In this document: piece by piece, positions 55,642 through 64,000 of the stretch
How positions within the stretch are numbered: position 1 is the first letter of the stretch
Layout: each line of letters begins with the position of its first letter
Source of the DNA: Neorhizobium alkalisoli
Lineage (GTDB): Bacteria; Pseudomonadota; Alphaproteobacteria; Rhizobiales; Rhizobiaceae
DNA: 64,000 bases
Direction: 5' to 3'
NCBI RefSeq assembly: GCF_002968635.1
Contig: NZ_PVBN01000003.1
Location: 248,001 to 312,000, forward strand
Position numbers and translations under genes: made by a program
Notes under the pieces: generated by a model
The model's database searches: none
What the model was told of the DNA's origin: nothing
What the model saw: only the letters and a program-made list of their open reading frames with translations

Positions 55642-57858
55642 ATGGAAAATGACATGAATATGTTGGTTCGCCAGGATCAGACCTACCAGGTGAAGTTCTT
55701 TGAATTCAAGCGTGGTGATCGCATTGAAGACAAACATCGCATCTTCAGCTGGGTCAGCACGTCGACCACCGGCTATTGGTTTCAGCGTGTCGATGACGTG
55801 GCTCCGCCGGAATTTTATTCGTTCGAAGAAATTTCCCGGGGCTTTGATCGCAAACGCGATCCGATGGGATATTTGCCGTGCCGCCGATCCGCGCCTGAAG
55901 GGGACGGTGCGGCGAACGAACTTCTCAGTGGCCTGAAGCCGCAGCAGCAGACCGAAGTTCTTGAAAAGCATGCCTGGTGCATGCGGTTCCTGGCAGCTGA
56001 AGCCGCCGACCCGCAACTGTCGCGGTCGGACGCCAGCCTGGAGAAATACATCGCCGAGACCCAGGACAAGCTTGAGAAAGAAGCGGATGCGGCTCACAAG
56101 GCGCAAGGGAAAACCCATCGGACCAAGGTTGCGCTTCCTTCGCCGCCGTCGGGTCGTAGCTTGCGCCGCTGGGTTCAGCATCTGGAAGAAGGAAATTTCG
56201 ACCCTGTCGCACTGCTGAACAAGAACAGTGCCGCCTACCGCAAGGACTACTTCACGCCCGATGAGCTTGAGCACATCAACAAGTATGTCCGGATGGCGGG
56301 GTCGAGTGACCGGTTGCCGATTAAGGAACTGCATCGCCTGCTGGGAGAGGCCATCGACGCGGCGAATGTCGAGCGCAGGCTCAAGAACAAGGAATATGGG
56401 GCTGTTGTCCTGAAGGACTTGCGCATCCCGAACATCGACACGTTCAGCGACCGCATCCACAAGCTTCCTCGCTCACACGTCGCTCTTGGGCATCGTGGTC
56501 GGGATCACGCCCATAAGCATTTCAGTGTGATCATGGGTGGCGTCGATGTGCTGCGCCCTCTCGAACGGGTGGAAATCGATGAGTGTATCATCGATCTGCA
56601 GACGCCCTTCATCCAGGCTGAAGAGTGGAACCGTCTCACGCAAAAGGAACGGGACCTCATTGAACGCATTCGGCTCTATGCGACGGTCGCCTATGATGTC
56701 GCGACGAAGTGCGTCGTAGGACTTCGTTTTCACCATTCGGCACCCAGTGCGGCGAGCGCCGTCGCTACGCTGGAAATGGTAACCCGCGACAAAACCGAAC
56801 TGGCGAAGAGTATCGGGTGCGTAACCCCTTGGGACATGGATGGAGTTCCCGACGAGGTGCCGGTCGATTCTGCGACCTGGCTCGCCAGTGCCGAGCTTCG
56901 CATTGCTACCAACGACATCGGTGCCGCGCTCTTTCAACCCAGGGCTGGTGACGCATCCGCGCGTGGATCGCTTGAACGTTTTATGCGCACGCTTAATCGC
57001 CAAGCCCTGTTGTTCTTCACCGGCCGCACCTGGGGATCGTCGCAGGAAAAGGGCGACTACGACGCTGTGAAGGAAGCAAGCATTGCTTTCGACCAGGCCG
57101 CCGAGCTGATGATGCGGTTCGTTGTCGATGTCTATCATAACACGCCGCATGACGGCTTGAACGGAGAGAAGCCACGCGATGCATGGCTGCGCCTGCGCAA
57201 GTTTCACAAGCCGACACCACCCTTGTCACCGCGTGTTCGCCGCAGCGTCTTTGGGATCAAGCTCAAACGCAAGATTTCCCGGAGCGGCGTCCGCGTCCTG
57301 GGCATTCAATATTCGTCCAGCAAGCTTCAGTCGTTTTTCCGCGCCTGTGACCAGGAGGTCGAAGTCAGGTTTGACCGGTTTGATCTTGGCGCAATTTCGG
57401 TTCGTCTCCCGGAAGGCTGGGTGACAGTGCCTGCCGTGCACGACGAAGTTGCCGGAATGACGCTCTGGAAATGGCTCGCGTTCAATCAGCGACTCAACCT
57501 CGTCAATAAGAAGAACGCCGAAGTGTCGTCGGAAATTGTCCGAGACACCAAGAATTGGCTTCGCGAGCAAGCGTTGTTGGCCCGAGCTGAAGCCGAACTC
57601 GGCAGCGCCGTCCTGACGGAGCGCGACATCCTCCGCTTTGAGAAAAAAGCGGCATGGTCGGTCACAATTGTCGAGCGTCAACGCGAAGAGGCGCAACAGC
57701 CCGGACCTGTCGAAATGGACGTCTCTTCGCTGATCAAGGCGTGGGACCTCCACGGCATCCAGCAGGCAGCGCAACAGGCCGCCAAACCCGTTCCTGTCGT
57801 CGAAAACGCTCCGAAGCCTTCTGGTCGCAACAAGCTCGATCCCAGTTTCGATCTCTGA
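55642..57858 (+). CDS. tnsB: TnsB/TniA-family DDE transposase
   Basis: Cuts and joins the 3' ends of the element. 738 residues. The DDE catalytic triad can be placed at Asp313 (VEIDEC), Asp409 (VPVDSATW) and Glu445 (SLERFMRTL), the last two with the D-x35-E spacing of the retroviral-integrase-type transposases (Mu, Tn7, Tn5053). N-terminal DNA-binding region (about 150-290) includes PSGRSLRRWVQHLEEGNFDP. The C terminus (about 670-738) is likely the TnsC-interacting tail. It should bind the TGGCCCA-type end sites. Start ATG 55642; ATG 55654 is possible. Confidence 0.92.
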   Translation: MENDMNMLVRQDQTYQVKFFEFKRGDRIEDKHRIFSWVSTSTTGYWFQRVDDVAPPEFYSFEEISRGFDRKRDPMGYLPCRRSAPEGDGAANELLSGLKPQQQTEVLEKHAWCMRFLAAEAADPQLSRSDASLEKYIAETQDKLEKEADAAHKAQGKTHRTKVALPSPPSGRSLRRWVQHLEEGNFDPVALLNKNSAAYRKDYFTPDELEHINKYVRMAGSSDRLPIKELHRLLGEAIDAANVERRLKNKEYGAVVLKDLRIPNIDTFSDRIHKLPRSHVALGHRGRDHAHKHFSVIMGGVDVLRPLERVEIDECIIDLQTPFIQAEEWNRLTQKERDLIERIRLYATVAYDVATKCVVGLRFHHSAPSAASAVATLEMVTRDKTELAKSIGCVTPWDMDGVPDEVPVDSATWLASAELRIATNDIGAALFQPRAGDASARGSLERFMRTLNRQALLFFTGRTWGSSQEKGDYDAVKEASIAFDQAAELMMRFVVDVYHNTPHDGLNGEKPRDAWLRLRKFHKPTPPLSPRVRRSVFGIKLKRKISRSGVRVLGIQYSSSKLQSFFRACDQEVEVRFDRFDLGAISVRLPEGWVTVPAVHDEVAGMTLWKWLAFNQRLNLVNKKNAEVSSEIVRDTKNWLREQALLARAEAELGSAVLTERDILRFEKKAAWSVTIVERQREEAQQPGPVEMDVSSLIKAWDLHGIQQAAQQAAKPVPVVENAPKPSGRNKLDPSFDL

Positions 57859-57863
57859 TCATC

Positions 57864-57887
57864 GCCGGGCAGATTGCACCGCCCGGC
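57864..57887. repeat. Inverted repeat between tnsB and tnsC
   Basis: GCCGGGC and its complement GCCCGGC, 7-bp arms around a 10-base loop, 5 bases after the tnsB stop. It could be an attenuator or processing hairpin setting the TnsB:TnsC ratio. Confidence 0.45.
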
Positions 57888-57934
57888 TGTCATTTCCGAT
57901 CTTGTCAACATTACTGTTCTGAAGGAGAACGCCC

Positions 57935-59014
57935 ATGAATACTTCGCAAACTCAAAAAGCGGCAATCGCCCGCGTCCGGGCGTTCATGTCGCAAGAAGCT
58001 CTGTCGAAGGCAGACCGTGTCGCCAGGATCAACGGCCGTTATATCGGTCTGTCCCGCGACCAGAGGCTCAATAAGGCGTTCAACGCGCTGGTGGAGAGCA
58101 TTGCCGTCGTCGATCTGGACGACGTGGCGAAGCCCGATAAACGCCGGATCGTAGCGATCTGTGGTGATTCCGGCGCGGGCAAGACGACGGCCCTCTTGCG
58201 CCACATTGCAAATACGCCTGCGATGCAGCCATATATCGATGAGGAAGGTAACACCCGGTCCCCGGTCCTGATGATGACTGCGCCGAGCCCGTCTACACCC
58301 CGGCTAATCGCTTATGAAGGATTGCACAAACTCGGCTACCCGATCCGCAGCACCGTGAGCGAAAACGAGATGTGGAAGGTTTTCCGGGATGTCCTGAAGG
58401 CTCACGGTGTGATGTGGCTCGTAATCGACGAAGCCCAACATGCTGTTGATGCCTCGAACATCCTTGAAATCACCAAAATTGCCAACAGTCTGAAAAACCT
58501 TGTTCAAATGCCGGACTGGCCGCTGCGCATCGTCCTCGCTGGTGTCGAGCCGCTCCAGCAATTCCTTTCCATGAAGCAGTTGGCCAATCGGTCAACGATC
58601 ATCCATTTCGACAAGATGGCCGGTTCCTCGGGCGAAGAGATCATTGCCGAGGTTATTCGGACAATCGTGTTCGACCACGCCGAGTTGACGACAAAGCTCC
58701 TCGATGAGAGCGATCTTCGCGAGGATGGTGAGGGTGAGGCGAATGACTTTGTCAAACGCCTGATCCATGGGGGAGACCAGGACTTTGGAACGATTGTGCA
58801 GATGATCCGTGGTGCCGTCGAGGAGGCAATAAGCGCTAACGGCAACGAAATTGCTAACGATCACTTTGCGAAATGGTTCGAAAACAACACCGGCTGCGAG
58901 GATGACAAAAACGTTTTCCTCGTAAAGAACTGGAAAGACGTCGAGCCGTACGAGCCAGCCCATCGTGAAGTGGACGCACGTGTGAAGAGGTTCTTGAAGT
59001 TCCGCAAGCGGTAG
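57935..59014 (+). CDS. tnsC: TnsC/TniB-family AAA+ ATPase
   Basis: Matchmaker ATPase forming filaments on target DNA and linking TniQ to TnsA/TnsB. 359 residues. Walker A GDSGAGKTTALLRHI (about 75), Walker B VMWLVIDEAQHAVD (about 165), then NLVQMPDWPLRIVLAGVEPL with the sensor region. AAGGAGAACG stands right before the ATG, an ideal ribosome site. It follows tnsB by 76 bases and precedes tniQ by 10 bases. Confidence 0.92.
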   Translation: MNTSQTQKAAIARVRAFMSQEALSKADRVARINGRYIGLSRDQRLNKAFNALVESIAVVDLDDVAKPDKRRIVAICGDSGAGKTTALLRHIANTPAMQPYIDEEGNTRSPVLMMTAPSPSTPRLIAYEGLHKLGYPIRSTVSENEMWKVFRDVLKAHGVMWLVIDEAQHAVDASNILEITKIANSLKNLVQMPDWPLRIVLAGVEPLQQFLSMKQLANRSTIIHFDKMAGSSGEEIIAEVIRTIVFDHAELTTKLLDESDLREDGEGEANDFVKRLIHGGDQDFGTIVQMIRGAVEEAISANGNEIANDHFAKWFENNTGCEDDKNVFLVKNWKDVEPYEPAHREVDARVKRFLKFRKR

Positions 59015-59024
59015 GACATGTGCT

Positions 59025-59960
59025 GTGAGTAGCCTCTTGTTGAAAGTTCCCCTTCACCCTCACGAGACATTGGCAAGCTATTGCTCCCGGATCGCGGCTA
59101 TGAACGGAATGGAGAGCGCGACTGAGTTCGCCTCTCATTTTGGGTTTAACTTTGGTCGATTGGTCGACGGTTATCAGGCAGATATTGGGGTGTTTTCTCG
59201 GCTGGTCGGAAGCCCCCAGGGCAATCTGGAAACCGGGGTGGTGATCCAGACCAAAGGTTTTGTGAAAACCTCCGGCGGGACTTTTTCGCGGGAATTTCTC
59301 GATACGGATCGGTGCCGTTTCTGCCCCACCTGCGTTGCAACCGATGTAGGGCCGACATACCGACTGCATCGCGCCTATGGCCGGGTTGAGTGGATGTTGA
59401 AGTTCATCCATACCTGCCCCGATCACGGGATTGGTCTGAGCAAAGTTTCCGGCCATCGGCTCAAGGCAGCCGACTTTTCCGCACAGTTACGGACTCGGCT
59501 AGACGATCTTGAGCGCCTTGCCAGAAAGCAATCGTCTCGAAGACCGATGCGGCTCCAGAACTACGTCATTAACCGATTACGAGGGGGCGAGCCCGAAGGA
59601 ATCTGGTTGGACGAATTTCCTTTGCAGGCGGCGGCGCATTTCACGCAATTGCTTGGAGCCATGTCTCGTGACGGTCGCGAACCGGACCTTGAGGAATTTG
59701 AGGACAAGGATTGGATCGAGGTCGCCGAGATCGGATTCGACATAGTGTCTCGCGGTCGTCAGGCGGTCGAAACGACACTTGAGCCGTTTTTCGATTTTAA
59801 AACCGTTCGCCGGAAAGTCTCGCTGTCCATGCTTTTAGGTCGGCTTCCCGTCGAGCTTCTTCAGCGGTTGGAGCAACCGGGATATCGGGACCTTATCAAG
59901 GTTTTGGAAAACGCAGCTCGATGGCGATATCCGACGCTGATCTCGGAACTTCCGAACTGA
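59025..59960 (+). CDS. tniQ: TniQ/TnsD-family target-selection protein
   Basis: Targeting factor of 311 residues. N-terminal TniQ segment: LHPHETLASYCSRIAAMNGM. A zinc finger CRFCPTC is paired with a downstream CPDHGIGL, a His/Cys pattern typical of TniQ. It is shorter than TnsD (about 500 residues) and lacks a recognisable TnsD C-terminal half, so the target is probably not attTn7/glmS; the insertion here is in an intergenic stretch. GTG start with AGGAC 8 bases upstream. Confidence 0.88.
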   Translation: MSSLLLKVPLHPHETLASYCSRIAAMNGMESATEFASHFGFNFGRLVDGYQADIGVFSRLVGSPQGNLETGVVIQTKGFVKTSGGTFSREFLDTDRCRFCPTCVATDVGPTYRLHRAYGRVEWMLKFIHTCPDHGIGLSKVSGHRLKAADFSAQLRTRLDDLERLARKQSSRRPMRLQNYVINRLRGGEPEGIWLDEFPLQAAAHFTQLLGAMSRDGREPDLEEFEDKDWIEVAEIGFDIVSRGRQAVETTLEPFFDFKTVRRKVSLSMLLGRLPVELLQRLEQPGYRDLIKVLENAARWRYPTLISELPN

Positions 59961-59982
59961 TTACATTATAGGAAATGTCATG

Positions 59983-60009
59983 AGCCGGGTCTGCGACCCG
60001 GCTTTTTTT
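59983..60009 (+). terminator. Rho-independent terminator after tniQ
   Basis: A 9-bp perfect stem (AGCCGGGTC / GACCCGGCT) with a 3-base loop, followed by seven T bases, 22 bases after the tniQ stop. It ends the transposition operon inside the right end. Confidence 0.9.
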
Positions 60010-60022
60010 GTGCCTGAAATTC

Positions 60023-60104
60023 TGGGCCAAGCTACGTTCCGGTTCGGGCCACGGGCGTTCTGTTTTTGGCTGGAAACAAGGAGTTTTCAGTGCTCGTTGG
60101 GCCA
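60023..60104 (-). promoter_or_regulatory. Right-end TnsB-binding sites
   Basis: TGGGCCA at 60023-60029 and 60098-60104 and CGGGCCA at 60045-60051, the same word as at the left end in inverted orientation. The outermost lies 20 bases from the tip, as on the left. The segment 60024-60051 matches the left end (26041-26068) at 26 of 28 bases in inverted orientation. Confidence 0.8.
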
Positions 60105-60111
60105 TAACTCC

Positions 60112-60124
60112 TTCCGTTTTTACA
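60112..60124 (-). repeat. Right terminal inverted repeat of the Tn7-like element
   Basis: TTCCGTTTTTACA, the reverse complement of the left 13-bp repeat at 26000-26012, ending in ACA. Confidence 0.92.
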
Positions 60125-60129
60125 ATAAA
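60125..60129. repeat. Target-site duplication, right copy (ATAAA)
   Basis: Matches 25995-25999 in the same orientation. The empty site would read ...TCATCG-ATAAA-AGTGCG. Confidence 0.9.
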
Positions 60130-60224
60130 AGTGCGAACGGCTCTGGCAGTAGCCTGCGGCGCATTCGATGCTGCGCGAAAAACGGCACCGTGGTGAGACG
60201 ATACCGCCGTTAGCAGCGAGATAG

Positions 60225-61898
60225 TTAGGCTGCAGATGCCGATGCTGTGGTCGCGCGTTGAACCGCCACTTGAAGCTGTTCTTGGGTGAACGGCTTTGTC
60301 ATGCGGCACAGTTTCGCGAGTCCATGATCGTTCGGCAGCTCGGCATAACCGGACGCAAGGATCACCGGCAGGCCGGGAAACGAAGAAAGGATGAGACGCG
60401 CCAATTCCGCACCGGTCATGCCAGGCATGGCGTGGTCGGTTATGACGAGATCGAACCTCTTGTCCGAAGCGAGCATTTCGAGCGCGATCGCCGCTGACCC
60501 CGCCTCAACAGTGGCATGTCCCAGATCCTCCAGCATCGCCGACGTACCCATGCTCACCAGCAAATCGTCGTCGACCACAAGCACTCGTAGAGTAGATGAC
60601 GGACTGGCGGCAGATTCCTGCCGGTCGGATTCTGCAGAAGATGCGGCTTCAACATTTTGGGCGACCGGCAGCCACAAGGAAACCGTTGTCCCCTCTCCCT
60701 TGATGCTCCGGAGGTCGAGAACGCCTCCGGATTGCGCAGCAAGACCGTGGACCATAGACAGTCCGAGTCCCGTTCCCTTTCCAAGGCCCTTCGTAGTGAA
60801 AAATGGTTCGGCCGCGCGAACCGCGGTGGTTTCGTCCATGCCTTCGCCGTTGTCCGATACCGAGATACGCACATAACGACCGGCAGTCAGACCGGCCGGA
60901 CGCAGATCTTCGTTCTCCTCAGCCGACACCACGACCGTCCCGCCTCCCGCCATCGCATCGCGCGCATTTACGAAAAGATTGAGGAGCGCGAGTTCGAGCT
61001 GATTGCCATCAACGACCAACCGGGGGAGACCTGTCGGAATTTCTTTTCTGATGTCTATGCTGGGACCCAGCGCTTTAGTCAGAAGGTCTTCGATGTTCTC
61101 GAAGAGCTGACTGAAATCGATCGCTTGCGGCTTTAGCTCCTGGCGACGAGCAAATGCTAGCAGACGCTGCGTCAACGCGGCTCCACGTTCGGCGGCTTGC
61201 AACGCGTTGCCGATAAGGCGCTCGCTCTTTTCGTCAGGGGCCAGCCGCTTCCTCAGCAGGTTCAGGCTTCCGAGCACCACCATGAGTAGGTTGTTGAAGT
61301 CGTGGGCTACACCACCGGTCAGCCGACCTATGGTATCAAGCTTTTGCGCCTCGAAAAGCTGTGCAAGCGCCTCTTCCCGCTCGCGTGTTCTTTGTTCGAT
61401 CCGCTGCTCCAGCTCTTCGTTTAGCTGGCGCAGTTGTGTCGAGGATGCCTCGAGTTCTGCCGTCCGTTGGTGGACCCTTGCCTCCAGATCGGCGTTCAGG
61501 AGTTCCAGTTCATGGGTCTTTCGATAAAGATCGATGAAAACGCGGACCTTTGCACGCAATACCTCCGGGACGATCGGCACGGAGACGTAATCCACCGCGC
61601 CAGCTTCATATCCCCGCAGGCGATCCGGCTCAGCCATCATCACCGCCGAGACGAATATGATCGCGGTGTTTTGGTAGCGGGGATGTTCCCTGATCATGCT
61701 GACCAGCTCGAAGCCGTCCTGCTCTGGCATGCAGACGTCGACCAGGATCACTGCGATTTCGTTGCGAAGCAGATGCTCCAAGGCCTCCCGCGCGGATTGG
61801 GCCTTGATGAGGTTTTCCCCCAGATCCTGGAGAACAACCTCATAACTCAGTAACTTTGCCGGCTGGTCATCGACGAGGAGAATGTTGACAGGGTTCAT
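60225..61898 (-). CDS. Hybrid histidine kinase with N- and C-terminal receiver domains
   Basis: Cytoplasmic signalling protein of 557 residues. Order: receiver 1 (MNPVNILLVDDQPAKLLSYE, phospho-Asp in ILVDVCMPE), coiled linker (about 140-205), HisKA GGVAHDFNNLLMVVLGSLN, HATPase (NLFVNARDAM, SDNGEGMD, GTGLGLSMVHGLAAQSGG) and receiver 2 (VLVVDDDLLVSMGTSAML, Asp in DHAMPGM). ATG 61898 has GAGGA 8 bases upstream; the earlier ATG at 62012 lies inside the neighbouring kinase gene. It lies 10 bases after the upstream kinase gene, forming an operon of two hybrid kinases. The receiver-kinase-receiver layout suggests a role in chemotaxis-like or stress relays. Confidence 0.88.
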   Translation of the reverse strand: MNPVNILLVDDQPAKLLSYEVVLQDLGENLIKAQSAREALEHLLRNEIAVILVDVCMPEQDGFELVSMIREHPRYQNTAIIFVSAVMMAEPDRLRGYEAGAVDYVSVPIVPEVLRAKVRVFIDLYRKTHELELLNADLEARVHQRTAELEASSTQLRQLNEELEQRIEQRTREREEALAQLFEAQKLDTIGRLTGGVAHDFNNLLMVVLGSLNLLRKRLAPDEKSERLIGNALQAAERGAALTQRLLAFARRQELKPQAIDFSQLFENIEDLLTKALGPSIDIRKEIPTGLPRLVVDGNQLELALLNLFVNARDAMAGGGTVVVSAEENEDLRPAGLTAGRYVRISVSDNGEGMDETTAVRAAEPFFTTKGLGKGTGLGLSMVHGLAAQSGGVLDLRSIKGEGTTVSLWLPVAQNVEAASSAESDRQESAASPSSTLRVLVVDDDLLVSMGTSAMLEDLGHATVEAGSAAIALEMLASDKRFDLVITDHAMPGMTGAELARLILSSFPGLPVILASGYAELPNDHGLAKLCRMTKPFTQEQLQVAVQRATTASASAA

Positions 61899-61908
61899 GG
61901 CCGGATCC

Positions 61909-64000
61909 TCAGCGGTGAAGCCACATGCGCAGAGCAGACAGGAGTTGCTCGGTATTGACGGGTTTGGCCAGATAGTCCGACGCGCCCGCCTCAAGGCACT
62001 TCTCGCGGTCACCTTTCATCGCCTTCGCCGTCAGTGCCAGGATCGGCAGACGTCGAAATCTCGGATCGGAGCGGATGACTTGCATCGTCTCGAAACCGTC
62101 CATTCCAGGCATCATGATGTCCATCAAAACGATGGCGAGCTGGGGTTCCTTGTTGATGACGGCGATCGCCTCGTTACCGGTCGTGGCTGTCAGGACCTTC
62201 ATACCACGGCGTTCAAGCACGCTGCTGAGTGCGAAGATGTTGCGGGCGTCGTCATCGACCAGCAACACCGTCTCGCCCACAAGGTTCTCGTCGGAACTGT
62301 GAAGTTCCTCCAGCATTGCCTGCTTGGCAGAAGGCATGTTCGCCACGACGCGATGCAGAAACAGCGCCGTCTCATCCAGCAGTCGTTCCGGCGATTCCAC
62401 ACCTTTCACCACCACGCTCTGCGCCATGGTGTGGAGTTGCGCATCCTCTTCGGGAGAGAGTTCGCGCCCGGTGAACACGACGACTGGCACCTCGCCGATC
62501 GCTTCGTCGTCGCGCATCCGTTCCAGCACCTCAAATCCCGACATATCAGGCAAAGACAGATCGAGTACCACGCAGTCAGCGGGGTCCTGCTTGAGTGCGG
62601 CCAGAGCCTCGGAGCCGGTACCCACGCTGGCAATATCGATATCGTCATGACCAAGAAGTGCCGCGACGCTGATACGCTCCGCCTCATTGTCCTCAACTAG
62701 GAGAAGGCGCTTTCGCCTCGCCTGCGAATAGGACTTCAGACGGGAAAGCGCTTTACCGAGGCCTTCCGGCGTCGTGGGTTTGCTCATGAACGCGAACGCA
62801 CCGCGGGTAAGCCCGTGTTGCCGGTCCTCGTCTAGGCTGATGATCTGAACCGGAATGTGCCGGGTCTGCGCATTCTGTTTGAGCTGACTGAGCACCGTCC
62901 AGCCCAGCATATCAGGCAGGAAGATATCGAGCGAGATCGCCGCCGGTTGGTATTTTTGCGCCAGGTTCAACGCATCGCTGCCGCGCATCGCCGCCAAAAC
63001 CTTGAAACCGTTGTCTCGGGCAAGGTCGAGCAGCACCCGGGCATAGTGCGCATCATCCTCGACGACGAGCAGCACAGCGTCCCCCGGCAAGATATTCCCG
63101 CGGTCGTCTTCGATCTGTTCGACTGGCTTGTCGGCTCGCCTGCTCGCTGCGGCTTCGGCGAGTTGGACAACATTGCTGTGAACAGACATGGGTTTTGGGG
63201 CGGCGGCGCCCGCTCCCACGTAGGTCAGCGGCAGATATAGGATGAACGTGCTGCCGACGCCCGGGCTGCTGCGGAGTTGAATCTCGCCACCAAGCAGGTT
63301 CGCAAGCTCTCGGCTGATGGCGAGACCAAGCCCTGTGCCGCCATATTTGCGGCTCGTCGATGCATCCGCCTGCTGGAATGCCTCGAAGATGATCCGCTGC
63401 TTTTCAGGCGGGATGCCGATGCCGGTATCGGCAACCTCGAAGGCGATGACCGACGGGGCATGCTTAAGGGAGGGATGATCGGGAGACCAGCCTCCGGCCA
63501 CTGTCGCGATCCTGAGGGTGACACCGCCTTGAGCGGTAAACTTGAAGGCATTCGAGAGCAGATTCTTGAGGATCTGCTGAAGCCGCTTGGAATCGGTGAT
63601 GATGCTCTTTTCGACGTCCGAGCCGACCTCCAGCGCGAAGGAGAGCCCGCGGTTTTCGGCTTCATGCCGGAACGGCCGCGCCATTACCTCGAGCAAATTG
63701 GTGATGAATATTTCCTCGACATCGACCGAAACTGTTCCCGATTCAATCTTGGACAGGTCGAGGATGTCGCTGATCAGGTTCAGCAGATCGGTGCCGGCGC
63801 CGTGGATGGTTTTTGCGAATTCCACCTGCTTTGGCGAGAGGTTTCCTTCGGGGTTTTCCCCGAGCTGCTGGCCGAGGATGAGGATGGAATTGAGCGGCGT
63901 ACGCAGTTCATGCGACATGTTGGCCAGAAATTCTGACTTGTATTTCGAGGTTAGCGCCAGCTCGGCAGCCTTTTCCTCGAGCGCCGTGCGGGCCTGCTCG
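61909..64000 (-). CDS. Hybrid histidine kinase with three receiver domains (5' end outside window)
   Basis: The visible 697 residues begin within a coiled coil (AALEEKAAELAL-type linker) just before the HisKA box FLANMSHELRTPLNSILILG. HATPase: LLSNAFKFTAQGGV, VADTGIGIPPEKQ, GGTGLGLAISRELANLLGGE. Three receivers follow: VLLVVEDDAHYAR (Asp in SLDIFLPDM), LLLVEDNEAERIS (VLDLSLPDM) and VLLVDDDARNIF (VLMDIMMPGMDGF). The frame is open to the window edge, so sensory domains such as GAF, HAMP or PAS lie upstream. It forms an operon with the hybrid kinase at 60225-61898. Confidence 0.9.
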   Translation of the reverse strand, partial: EQARTALEEKAAELALTSKYKSEFLANMSHELRTPLNSILILGQQLGENPEGNLSPKQVEFAKTIHGAGTDLLNLISDILDLSKIESGTVSVDVEEIFITNLLEVMARPFRHEAENRGLSFALEVGSDVEKSIITDSKRLQQILKNLLSNAFKFTAQGGVTLRIATVAGGWSPDHPSLKHAPSVIAFEVADTGIGIPPEKQRIIFEAFQQADASTSRKYGGTGLGLAISRELANLLGGEIQLRSSPGVGSTFILYLPLTYVGAGAAAPKPMSVHSNVVQLAEAAASRRADKPVEQIEDDRGNILPGDAVLLVVEDDAHYARVLLDLARDNGFKVLAAMRGSDALNLAQKYQPAAISLDIFLPDMLGWTVLSQLKQNAQTRHIPVQIISLDEDRQHGLTRGAFAFMSKPTTPEGLGKALSRLKSYSQARRKRLLLVEDNEAERISVAALLGHDDIDIASVGTGSEALAALKQDPADCVVLDLSLPDMSGFEVLERMRDDEAIGEVPVVVFTGRELSPEEDAQLHTMAQSVVVKGVESPERLLDETALFLHRVVANMPSAKQAMLEELHSSDENLVGETVLLVDDDARNIFALSSVLERRGMKVLTATTGNEAIAVINKEPQLAIVLMDIMMPGMDGFETMQVIRSDPRFRRLPILALTAKAMKGDREKCLEAGASDYLAKPVNTEQLLSALRMWLHR

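Larger units (their letters stand above)
26000..60124. mobile_element. Complete Tn7-like transposon (TnsA-TnsB-TnsC-TniQ) with defence-type cargo
   Basis: A 34,125-bp element bounded by perfect 13-bp terminal inverted repeats (TGTAAAAACGGAA and its complement) and ATAAA duplications. Subterminal TGGCCCA-type sites occur at both ends, and 26041-26068 matches the reverse complement of 60024-60051 at 26 of 28 bases. Transposition genes tnsA, tnsB, tnsC and tniQ occupy the right end (54678-59960), followed by a terminator. The cargo from 26428 to 53871 contains about eighteen genes, many of types found in phage-defence islands. No cas gene or CRISPR repeat is present, so it is not a CRISPR-associated transposon. 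Nothing visible truncates the element. Confidence 0.93.

Noticed and set aside
26000..60124. CRISPR-associated transposon (CAST)
   Set aside because: No cas genes and no repeat-spacer array were seen anywhere in the element; only the Tns/TniQ set is present.
59980..60213. 77-codon frame at the right transposon end
   Set aside because: It runs through the tniQ terminator hairpin and the TnsB sites; not coding.

Overview
The window looks like chromosomal or large-replicon DNA from a Rhizobiales alphaproteobacterium, probably of the Rhizobium/Agrobacterium/Sinorhizobium group. Evidence: high GC coding sequence, many ABC uptake systems for plant-type substrates, a 4-hydroxybenzoate hydroxylase gene next to an AraC-type regulator, a uronate-type gene (uxuA-like) with a GntR/FCD regulator, and PAS or hybrid histidine kinases. 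No rRNA, tRNA or CRISPR array was found.

Left part (1-25994), catabolism and transport. It opens with the end of a peptide-type ABC transporter (permease tail, two ATPases), then a PAS histidine kinase and a 1115-residue secreted RTX/VCBS nuclease. A mannonate-dehydratase-like gene and its GntR regulator lie divergent to a complete five-gene peptide/oligosaccharide-type ABC importer. Next are paoABC (periplasmic molybdenum aldehyde oxidoreductase with a Tat signal), an AraC regulator divergent from pobA, and a five-gene branched-chain-amino-acid-type ABC importer that may feed the aromatic pathway. Then come decayed remnants of an SMP-30 lactonase and a type II dehydroquinase (aroQ).

Middle part (26000-60124), a complete Tn7-like transposon of 34,125 bp. 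Its ends can be read exactly: both carry the same 13-bp inverted repeat beginning TGT, both are flanked by the 5-bp target duplication ATAAA, and both have subterminal TGGCCCA-type sites that share a 28-bp stretch (26 of 28 identical). The right end encodes TnsA, TnsB, TnsC and one TniQ. No Cas gene or CRISPR is present. The cargo reads as a defence island: a DUF5623 protein, a KAP NTPase with a small partner, an orphan PIN protein, a lipoprotein, a translationally coupled four-gene operon (ClpB-like AAA+, NrdG-like radical SAM, a 2094-residue zinc-ribbon/pseudokinase/SF1-helicase/nuclease-like protein, and a helical protein), a serine recombinase with two ParB/RepB-like proteins, a DUF4297-HerA pair, two unknown genes, and a cassette of an apparently inactive TnsA-like protein, a soluble FtsH-like AAA protease and a metallophosphoesterase.

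The four-gene operon at 31598-41716 is the best candidate for an undescribed system: every junction is an ATGA overlap, which implies one co-translated complex, and I cannot match the combination to a named anti-phage system.

Right part (60125-64000) has two hybrid histidine kinase/response regulator genes on the minus strand, the second running off the window. The transposon lies between genes here and disrupts neither neighbour.
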